DNA of 41,809 bases from Phoronis australis (Eukaryota > Phoronida > Phoronidae): positions 13,171 through 54,979 of the forward strand of contig NMRA01000675.1 in NCBI GenBank assembly GCA_002633005.1. The letters run 5' to 3'. Position numbers and translations under genes: made by a program. Position 1 is the first letter of the stretch. Every line of letters starts with the position of its first letter. The notes under the pieces were generated by a model. That model searched no databases, was not told the DNA's origin, and worked only from the letters and a program-made list of their open reading frames with translations. This document shows, one piece after another, positions 35,122 through 41,809 of this stretch.

Positions 35122-35200
35122 TGGCGTACATGAAGTGATATCGAAGGTCGAGGTCGATACGCGGAATAAGGTCGAGTGGGATATTACTTCATGTACGCCA
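35122..35200. repeat. Inverted repeat with 21-bp arms
   Basis: Left arm 'tggcgtacatgaagtgatatc' core (35122-35142) and right arm (35180-35200) are complementary at 20 of 21 positions, the exception giving a G-T pair. The 37-base loop repeats 'ggtcgag'. It could be the remnant of a tiny MITE, a hairpin RNA precursor or a cruciform-forming site. No flanking target duplication was defined. Confidence 0.7.
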
Positions 35201-36204
35201 ATCGAGGTACGTTTTGTATTTATCCTATTCGCTTCGAATCCCTGAGTTTCCTGCATTTTTCGGCAGATTTTTCAAATACTTCATCCAGACTGTTCACATG
35301 GCGGATCACATCCTACATGTATATACTTGCGCGTTAGGTTGCAAGTTTTCTCTTGAAAAAGAAACAGTTTTTAAAGTAACGATGTATTTCTTGAAGAGAG
35401 GTAACAAAGATGAAAACAACGGCAACTGAGCAGTGAACTTGTAACATCTCCTGGAAATAGTTAAAAAACAACAATATTTGACATTTTAATTTCCTACATG
35501 CAGGAATCGGCGCCTGAGTTGCAGACGATATACTATTCAGCAACTGAAAACTGAGACGTCTGTGTCTTATAATTAACAGTTTTCTTCCAGATTATACGTT
35601 TAGGGCCTGGATGCATGTGGAGTGTTAGTTACACGGTTGCAACTGTGTTATTTTAAACTATATTCGGAAAGTTTGATGATCGAACCGGCTGAAGACGTCG
35701 AGTCGACATTGACCTACCTTTTGAACTTTCCATGTCAGAGGTCGCTGTTAAAGTAGTGCGCGAGGTGAATACGGAAAACTTTATTTCATGGCCGTATTTC
35801 CCTCGACAGATTCAACGCGCCATATATGGAAAGTGACTTGTTTACCAGCCAACCAGATGCACTAAAACAATAACATTGATATGCTGAGGTCACTACTCAC
35901 AGGAACTATTATGTAACAATTCTTCCTTTTGCCAGAGTTCAATGAAAAAACAGGATATGATTCACTTTCACTTGATCATCACGAGAATTCATGACAACCT
36001 GCGCCTCGTCAGTAATTTCATTCATTTCTTGCATTTTTAGTATTTGCTAATTATACTCCATGCATGTTTGTTTTTATTACAATTTTTGTCACCATTTCAT
36101 CCACTCTTTGAACCAAAATCCCTTAAACCGCCAGAGGCGCTCAGATCCCAGAATGCAATCAAAGTCGGCCGACACCCACTAATGGTCACGGGTGTCCTCG
36201 CTGT
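35201..36204. other. Spacer with no recognised feature
   Basis: No gene or named repeat was seen. A loose inverted pair 'gaatacgg..ccgtatt' occurs at about 35766-35800. Confidence 0.35.
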
Positions 36205-36575
36205 GGCCGTGACGTAGATACATGTAGGCGTCGGGCCGGGGACATCCAAGAAAAGAAAAAAAAATGGGAATATGGATCAGGGACAAAATTCAAGAGAACG
36301 TTTGACAACTCAGTCTCCATGCATGGTTTACCCTTTGAAGGCTCTGGCCAGGACATTGTTGTAAGATCTCCATTTTTGCAGCATAAATCGCCTAAACGCA
36401 TTTAAAAACAAGCACTTAATCATTCATACGTGTATTTCGAAACAACCAATATGTGAAAAATACAATAGGATTGGCAGCCATTGGAAATTTGGAATTCTAA
36501 AGAACGTGGAGACCACTACATTGTTTTTGTAAATTACACAAAAGGACTATTTGCAATCGTTAGTTATAAATTAAT
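36205..36575 (-). repeat. R3 interspersed repeat, copy 3, internally deleted and inverted
   Basis: On the minus strand it starts with 'tataactaacgattgcaaat' (shared with copy 1) and 'ttttgtgtaatt', then 'ccacgttcttta', reaches 'cctattgtatttttcacata', and jumps directly to 'gtttcgaaatacacgtatga'. In copies 1 and 2 these points are about 600-800 bases apart. It ends with 'acaacaatgtcctgg', 'ccttcaaagggtaaacca' and 'cgttctcttgaa', as in copy 2. This is an internal-deletion derivative in opposite orientation. Confidence 0.8.
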
Positions 36576-36884
36576 ATTAAGTTTTTCCCATAGTATAACA
36601 AGAATGGTATTTTTGAAGATCGTTACTAGGTGTTGTATGTAAGGAATTCTCACATATTGAAAAGACTGTCGGTTACAATTTATGATGACCGTGTTCATGT
36701 CTAACGGGGGTACTCAAAGTACTCGCAATCATGAAAAAAGATTTCAGAAATTTTTTGAGTTCAAGTTTAACTCATGAAACGTTATAGGTGCCTCTAAAAA
36801 ATATTTAGTAGTTCGAAAGGATATGATTTTATAGTTAAGCGAGAGTTATTGTCCGAAGAAATCTTGCCGTATTTTAACTTACAT
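36576..36884. other. Spacer before the second retrotransposon relic
   Basis: No clear feature was recognised. The right half may be more of the decayed non-LTR open reading frame, but I could not read family motifs in it. Confidence 0.35.
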
Positions 36885-37190
36885 CTGCGAAGTTGTCTCG
36901 CTCATTTCAGACACTCGGTTCATTAGCTAAACATAGAAGTAGGTAGACACCAGAGTGTTACAAGGCATGGCATAATTTTTGTAACTACGGCAGAGTTGAT
37001 AATGAGATGCACTTTATCTCTCAGTGTCCTGTATTGAGAAATTTAAGGAAAATTACAAACTGGAGATACTGTCACACTATCGCAGAGCTGAAGAATATGT
37101 TCGGTATATCTTTCAATTAAAAACCATAAACCAGTGGTGCTTTAGAACGTCTGTTCTTATGTATTTATAAAGCAAAAGTATTTCGAACAG
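36885..37190 (+). pseudogene. Decayed C-terminus of a non-LTR retrotransposon polyprotein
   Basis: Reading across frames gives 'RSCLAHFRHSVH', a stop, then 'LNIEVGR', and in other frames 'NFCNYGRVDNEMHFISQCPVLRNLR' (split here as NFCNYGRVDNEM and HFISQCPVLRNLR) followed by 'LERLFLCIYKAKVF'. This matches the usual end of jockey/CR1-style proteins: H-L-IE-GR, then C..C...(I/V)(E/D)(D/N)E.HF...CP, then a short LA-F---A tail. The frame is broken by stops and shifts. It may be the missing 3' end of the family seen at 28046-28790, but it lies about 8 kb away. Confidence 0.75.
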
Positions 37191-37212
37191 AAGCGTGTCG
37201 TGAAAATGGTTG

Positions 37213-37231
37213 TATATAAATATATATATAC

Positions 37232-37295
<64 letters not shown>

Positions 37296-37296
37296 A
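37213..37296 (+). repeat. (TA)n(TG)n microsatellite
   Basis: Compound dinucleotide tract: TA-rich (tatataaatatatatatacat) followed by about 25 TG repeats interrupted once by 'ttt'. It lies just downstream of the retrotransposon C-terminus. The minus-strand TH/YI open frame across it is an artefact of the repeat. Confidence 0.95.
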
Positions 37297-38403
37297 AGCA
37301 ATCGCTTGTTATGTACATGTACGGTTAAAAGATTGATTGATAAATAATCTTAAAACCCGACGTTTCTGCATGCTTGTCTAAAATAGTGCAGGTAGGCTTA
37401 AGGAACCAGATTTGATTGTGCTGGAGTATGTTGTGAATGGGAAAATAAACTAGTTAATTTGTAGATTCTCTTCTTTTCAAATTGACAGATCCCTCCAGCA
37501 TGGTTGGCAATTACAACTGGTGAATTTTCTTTAATGGCGAAGGCGTCGTTGACAGTTTGGACCAGCGTTAGTCAATGAAAAACAAAACATGGGAACCTGA
37601 ACCATTCATTTATTAATTTAAATATATACCCACTCAATCACCAAGTACATGAAACAAAACCCTCGCAATACACGTGAGTACATTTAGTAACGCAATTAAT
37701 CCGTAATCCCAAACTTGGTAGTCTAAAAAGTTACATCGTAACAGTAGGCCTACATTTACAATGAATCAAACCAGAAATTTCACCCCATTGTATACCCTGC
37801 CACGGTAACAGTAACCAATTCAATACCCTCTCGATTGCAACGTTTTGTATGCTATACTACGTTAGAGAACTTAATAAACGCATTGTGATATCATAATGTA
37901 TACATGTATGTTAAAGCTGCACTCCCAAAAACGGGTCTTTACGATCGCCCGTCCAGTAATGCCACCGTGAAACAATAGGTTATACTATACATTTTCTGAT
38001 GCTAAGCTATTCGACTTCAAATTACAGCGTTTTTCATCTTTTGACTCCAAAATCCTGAAACCGCCTGCTCAATTTAGTGGCTCAACAATTGAAACAGGCG
38101 GTTGTGTAGAAATATCCCCCGGGGCAAGCTGTTCTACAACAGACCACGTGACGGATGGTCACATCTATTAAGGTATATATGGTATGTTTTGGATCTTTCA
38201 GACGGTTCATGAAACAATGGTCTTCTGCTTGTGATCACACTGAGTTGGCGACTGCTTTTTAACAAAAGTTTACACAAATTTTGCTTTCACACAGCGCTTC
38301 TTCGAAATTATTATTATCTGAATAGTTTACAAAATTGTGTGTATTCTGAAATTGCCCTCAACTAATGTATACATGTATCTTGTCATTAACACGCCCTTTG
38401 AAT
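37297..38403. other. Presumed 3' flank of the TLDc gene
   Basis: No gene was seen on the plus strand. On the minus strand this lies downstream of the TLDc stop codon. One AATAAA on that strand (complement of 37609-37614) lies about 790 bases past the stop and is a possible poly(A) signal, though weak because such hexamers are common in AT-rich DNA. A hairpin with arms ccgcctgctcaatt / aattgaaacaggcgg occurs at 38061-38101. The phrase 'aaagctgcactccca' near 37913 looks like the start of a dispersed repeat. Confidence 0.35.
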
Positions 38404-38885
38404 TTATCCAACTTGGTAGGTTTCAATGATGTCCCAGTTTCCGCTGCAGCCGATACCTTCTATTCCGTTTCCGTACATACTTCCTTGTTTACAATTCTTG
38501 TTGTTGAAGTCGAGCTCTTCCGTAAAGGATGGGAGAGACCCATGCTGAATATTTGTCATCTGAGTACCTGATTGGCCTTTAGATATTAACTGGGTAGCTG
38601 TGGAATTTCCATTTCCAGTGCAATTGATTCTGAATATGAAAGCCTTTTCATCGTATTGGCCAAGTTGTGAGTTTGACCACACAATCGTGGTGTAGCCCCC
38701 GTAATAAAGGCCAGTGTTCGAATCCTTTCCGATAGATAAAGTAGGAGATTGGCCATTTGCCGCAGTGAGAAACGCACTGGAGTTTAACCCGTTCTGAGTT
38801 GATCGATAAATTCTTTTAAAGATTCCCGCGGGTAACCACTGGGTAATCCATTTCAAAGTTTCTTCTGTGATCAAACTTGGTTCAG
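38404..38885 (-). CDS. TLDc-domain protein, terminal exon
   Basis: The minus-strand exon starts after an acceptor 'ttataatttttcag' at 38886 and ends with TAA at 38404, encoding about 160 residues. After a short leader (AEPSLITEETLKWITQWLP) it reads 'KRIYRSTQNGLNSSAF', 'SPTLSIGKDSNTGLYYGGYT', 'TIVWSNS', 'DEKAFIFRIN' and ends 'CSGNWDIIETYQVG'. This follows the TLDc pattern: LYR-S-DG-S---FH, PTL, FGGYTS--W, AFLF-L, and a final EFEI-E-EVW-like strand. TLDc domains occur in oxidation-resistance proteins and in many invertebrate proteins of unknown role. Upstream exons, and therefore localisation, are not visible with certainty. The Met-initiated extension to 38922 runs through the acceptor, so I treat it as intron. 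Confidence 0.8.
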
Positions 38886-39096
38886 CTGAAAAATTATAAC
38901 AAAATATGCTCAAGTAAAGCAAAGCGTTAATAAGCGTCCACAGTGCTTCTCAAACGGTTTAATTACAGAAGTGCTTACAATAATTTCACCACAGGTAATA
39001 GCTGTATTAGCCAGAATTGACACTTGATACTTCATCATTTAAAACAACATCATATCAAAGGAATTTTAAAAATGACCAGTTTTCCACATTTTCAGG

Positions 39097-39324
39097 TAGT
39101 TCATCCAGAAGAGTTCTTCACAAAACGCGGCAAATCGATATCCGTGTTGAAACCAAAATAGACACTTGGTGGTGCCGCCTTGATCGAATGCGACTGAAAA
39201 TTTCCCGGTGCTTAGTTCATCCAGAAGAGTTCTTCACAAAACACGGCAAATCGATCTCCGTGTTGAAACCAAAACAGACACTTGGTGGTGCCGCCTTGAT
39301 CGACTGAAAACTGCCGGGTGCCTA
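39097..39324 (+). repeat. 116-bp direct tandem duplication
   Basis: Two units starting 'tagttcatccagaagagttc' at 39097 and 39213 are close to identical through 'ccgtgttgaaaccaaaa', 'acacttggtggtgccgcctt' and 'gatcga', with a few substitutions and one short indel. The plus-strand open frame spanning it arises from the duplication and has no known domain. The sequence leads straight into the about 155-bp monomer field. Confidence 0.9.
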
Positions 39325-40440
39325 CGTGAAAGGCGTCAGAAACCACCGTGTTAAGTTTCATTGGAATCTGTAATCACCCCGAAATTAAAAAAACACTTTT
39401 CTCGAAAAGTACTAAAAACCCTCATAGAAACAAAATCGGCTACTACTGGGTGTTTCAGTGAATAGTACATGTGCGTTGTCATCATATCAGTACATGTACC
39501 TCAGCGTCAAGTTTCGTCACAGTCCGTCTATCAATCCTTTAGATAATCAAAAACGTTCTTTATCAAGATATTGGAAACCCCCAAGTCCTGAACCCGAAGC
39601 GGGGCAATTTGAAAAGTGACATGCATCGCCATAGTTATGCTCTACAACCTTGTGTCAAAATTCGTCAACATACAACCAGGGGTTCTTGAGATATTTACAT
39701 GCAATAGTCAGCAGAGCAAACGAACAAAATGGCCACCAAGGTGTGCTACATTGGTCAATGATTTGCCAAAAAAATCAATTGGTGTCGATGCATTCCCGTC
39801 ACATACGCCAAATTTCATCGAAATCCGTCAATTGGTTCTCCAGAAATCACCCTGAAAACGCTTCCGGTCAAAAGTACAGAAAAGCCCTTGTCGAGACCAA
39901 AATGGCCACTGTTGAATGCTGGAGGGGTCGAATCAAAAAGTGATTGGTGTCGGCGCATAGTCATTGCCTGCCCTTGTGTCCAGCTTCATTGAATTACGCC
40001 ACTCGTTTCTCTTTGGAGCCGGAAACCTCTTCAACCAAAAAAATGAAATCTTGCCTCCCTTTCCTTGAGCGGGGCAATTTGAAAAGTAACATTTACTTTT
40101 CTAGTTATGCCTTACATCGTTCTGCCAAATTTTTTAAATATCGAGCAGAAAACTGGTAAACAAAATGAACAGAAAGGGTTGCACAGAAGTCAAATTGGTC
40201 CCAAAATTGACTAGTGCCGGGGTTTTGTCGTCACATATCTGAGGGTTAAGTTTCATCCAAATCCGTCAATCGTTTCTCTAGTTATAATCCGGAAACGCTT
40301 TTCCACGAAAAACACCGAAATGTCAGGCTCTTTCTACCTTTGGGGGCCAGGCGAATTGAGAGGTGGCACGCCGCTCCGTCTCGGTGATGACTTACACCCT
40401 TGTACTAAATTTCATTAAGATATGACTAGACTTTTCTTCG
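39325..40440 (+). repeat. ~155-bp diverged monomers (R4), related to R2
   Basis: A phrase of the type 'aaatttcatc.aaatccgtca' recurs near 39352, 39511, 39657, 39812, 39981, 40127, 40249 and 40408, giving intervals mostly of 146-169 bases. A longer super-repeat is marked by 'ggggcaatttgaaaagt' at 39601 and 40071 (470 bases, three monomers). 'aaaatggccac' occurs at about 39727 and 39899, as in R2 monomers ('aaaatggccactaggtggcg'), and the 'gccaaattt..' phrase is also shared, so R4 and R2 look like branches of one family. No frame is conserved. Confidence 0.65.
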
Positions 40441-40930
40441 AGGTGGGACACGCGAACGCCGCAGCAGAATGACAAAAATACATATGTATGCGACTACACA
40501 TAAGAGTATCTAGTTTTGTTGGCGTACGAGGAGAATAGACATTATTAAAATGGGGGTGTTCAAATTGACTGCGGAAATCATGCGTCCAAAGTCCCCAAAG
40601 GACTGGATAGTATCTCACTTCTAGGTGAATTGTTGGAATGGCATGTGCAAACGAAGAAATGCCCTCACAGTTACAAGTTGTGTTTTCCTTCGGTTACAAA
40701 AACAAGAGCATGGATGAGAACGCGTACACAGTGAACATACACGGCACACTTGTACACAAAGGTGTGTGACGAAGGCAAACGTGTCAAACTTAGATAACGA
40801 CAATATATTTCAATTAGCCATTCACAATAGTTCATTCTAGAAGTCATGAAGCCTGTTCATGCTGGTGTTTTGAAATGATGCTTGGCCCAACAAAGATCGA
40901 TCAGTACGTGTACGTGTAGATATTTGNGGC

Positions 40931-41046
40931 TAATTGTTAAGCGCTGATGCCCGAAGGTTAATTGTTAAGCGCTGATGCCTGAAGGTTAATTGTTAAGCGC
41001 TGATGCCTGAAGGTTAATTGTTAAGCGCTGATGCCTGAAGGTTAAC
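40931..41046 (+). repeat. 28-bp minisatellite, ~4 copies
   Basis: Unit 'taattgttaagcgctgatgc' plus 'ctgaaggt' repeats at 40931, 40959, 40987 and 41015, with a partial fifth at 41043. Copies are identical except that the first has 'cccgaagg' instead of 'cctgaagg'. There are no spacers between copies, so it is not a CRISPR. A single N lies just upstream at 40927, which suggests that the copy number was not resolved in assembly. Confidence 0.95.
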
Positions 41047-41414
41047 TCTGAAAGTAGTATGGGACATAAATCTCTATCACCAAAACTATTGTTAATTATG
41101 AGGTTAGTTTCTTGGTCACAGAGTTTTCAAAATATCTGTCCAGGTTTTTTGATATTGCTTTTAAATGTCAGAAAATTGATCTTACGATCCACAGCTATTT
41201 CAGAAAAATACCTACATCTCAGGAAAAAGTGCCGTCTCTGAGAATATAAACACAACTGCTCGTTCTTCTATAAATTATTGTGATGCACTCGTAATTACTG
41301 GCTAAACCTTTTTTCAACAATTGCTAAGTGGGAGCGTAAGACCAATTTTCTGTCCGAAGTCTTAAGTCACTTTCATGAAACACACCCAGATTCCATCCGT
41401 AGTTCCATTCAAGT

Positions 41415-41600
41415 TTAACTGCTGTCATTCAATAGGTTTAAGTGGTAGCTGGATTTTTTGAGACGAGCAATGCCATCATACCCGTTCATCGATTCTAATC
41501 CATAAGTAAGCAGAGTGTATATTGGCGTAGGAATTGTGCGAAGAAAAGATTGACTATTCGCTCCGGAGATGGTACGAGCAATCCGCGCCATTTCAGTCTG
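41415..41600 (-). pseudogene. Frame-shifted continuation of the right-edge coding sequence
   Basis: Reading begins 'QTEMARIARTISGANSQSF' and continues 'LRTIPTPIYTLLTYGLES', 'MNGYDGIARLKKS' to TAA at 41415, about 60 codons. It starts +1 relative to the frame that ends at 41593, and the two overlap by only a few bases, so one extra base (or two missing) would join them. Possible causes are a sequencing or assembly error, an allele, or a genuine pseudogene. A donor-like 'gg|gtatga' at 41481 could be the real exon end. Alternatively the 'taacag' before this frame is a splice acceptor. No domain was recognised. Confidence 0.4.
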
Positions 41601-41809
41601 TTACCCATGCATTTGGATCTGAGTTGTAATTTGCTGAGGTCATTGGGCTGCAAAATCCTTCACAAGGCACCTGTTCAGTACAGTTGTTTGTTTGCAAAAC
41701 AAATCCGTCTATCATCTGCATGTATTTGTCGAAGCCAGGTACATCTTTCGCCATGCTTTCATGGTAAATGTTCTTCAGATGCGTCACTGGTAAAGATCGA
41801 GGAAGAAGC
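41593..41809 (-). CDS. Partial protein-coding exon at window edge, family not recognised
   Basis: The frame is open from the window end to TGA at 41593 (about 71 codons), so the true start lies beyond the edge. Readable segments include 'LPVTHLKNIYHES', 'DVPGFDKYMQMIDGF', 'NNCTEQVPCEGFCSP' and 'NYNSDPNAWVTD'. The balanced composition, two nearby cysteines and N-glycosylation-like NCT suggest a real, possibly extracellular, protein. I do not recognise the family. Just before the stop another frame opens (41415-41600), so this stop is probably not the natural end. A donor-like 'TGG|gtaaca' also occurs here. It may belong to the same gene as the TLDc exon 2.7 kb downstream. Confidence 0.5.
   Translation of the reverse strand, partial: LLPRSLPVTHLKNIYHESMAKDVPGFDKYMQMIDGFVLQTNNCTEQVPCEGFCSPMTSANYNSDPNAWVTD

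Larger units (their letters stand above)
38886..41414 (-). other. Probable intron or intergenic interval of the TLDc gene
   Basis: On the minus strand this lies between the TLDc exon acceptor and the open frames near the right edge. No further exon with a recognisable domain was found. It is occupied largely by tandem repeats: a 116-bp duplication, about 155-bp monomers and a 28-bp minisatellite. Whether it is a single intron depends on whether the right-edge coding sequence belongs to the same gene. Confidence 0.4.

Noticed and set aside
37113-37301. Minus-strand histidine/threonine-rich frame
   Set aside because: It is produced by the TA/TG microsatellite.
38886-38922. Start Met of the TLDc open frame at 38922
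   Set aside because: The codons before AEPSL run through a polypyrimidine tract and AG acceptor, so they are more likely intron.
40931-41046. Possible CRISPR array (28-bp repeats)
   Set aside because: Repeats are directly adjacent without spacers, and the setting is animal DNA.

Overview
This is animal nuclear DNA, A+T-rich and gene-poor. Coding sequence sits in short exon-like blocks, non-LTR retrotransposon remains are present, and there are long microsatellites and many foldback elements. The palindrome TACATGTA is frequent, and together with the repeat styles this suggests a marine invertebrate (amphioxus, mollusc, hemichordate or similar). I cannot place it more precisely from sequence alone. 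No bacterial-style genes, rRNA, intact tRNA gene or CRISPR array is visible.

Region 1, 1-1364: no recognisable feature. Region 2, about 1365-26600: one very large, decayed head-to-tail array of a non-coding unit of roughly 1.8-2.1 kb. The same landmark blocks recur in the same order and orientation. Units are truncated and rearranged and are interrupted by other elements: a 267-bp insert (5336), an 850-bp insert with a tRNA-like head and a long palindrome (6684-7535), a 151-bp insert with a 10-bp target-site duplication and a hammerhead-ribozyme-like core (13105-13255), several copies of a second family here called R2 (8690, 14845, 17531 and onwards), a TIR element (about 25220-25905) and a hexanucleotide microsatellite (25996-26244). 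R2 is built of about 140-bp monomers, each carrying a motif resembling the CTCF core site. Inside the array lies a near-identical 2.6-kb direct duplication (17978-20567 and 20569-23169), each copy starting exactly after a single N. This may be two alleles wrongly placed in tandem.

Region 3, 26600-37300: mixed transposon debris. It holds a 465-bp TA-flanked foldback MITE (27049-27513), a decayed non-LTR reverse transcriptase (28046-28790), the C-terminal end of a similar polyprotein (36885-37190), three copies of an interspersed repeat here called R3 (29813, 32860, and 36205 inverted), a palindromic element (28827-29068), a 21-bp-arm inverted repeat (35122-35200) and a TA/TG microsatellite (37213-37296).

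Region 4, 37300-41809: the only convincing host coding sequence, on the minus strand. A terminal exon at 38404-38885 encodes a TLDc-like domain. At the right edge an open frame (41593-41809) continues, after an apparent +1 frame change, into a second open frame (41415-41600). Both lie upstream of the TLDc exon on its strand, so they could belong to the same gene, but that is not shown. Between them lie a 116-bp tandem duplication, about 155-bp monomers related to R2, and a 28-bp minisatellite beside another N.
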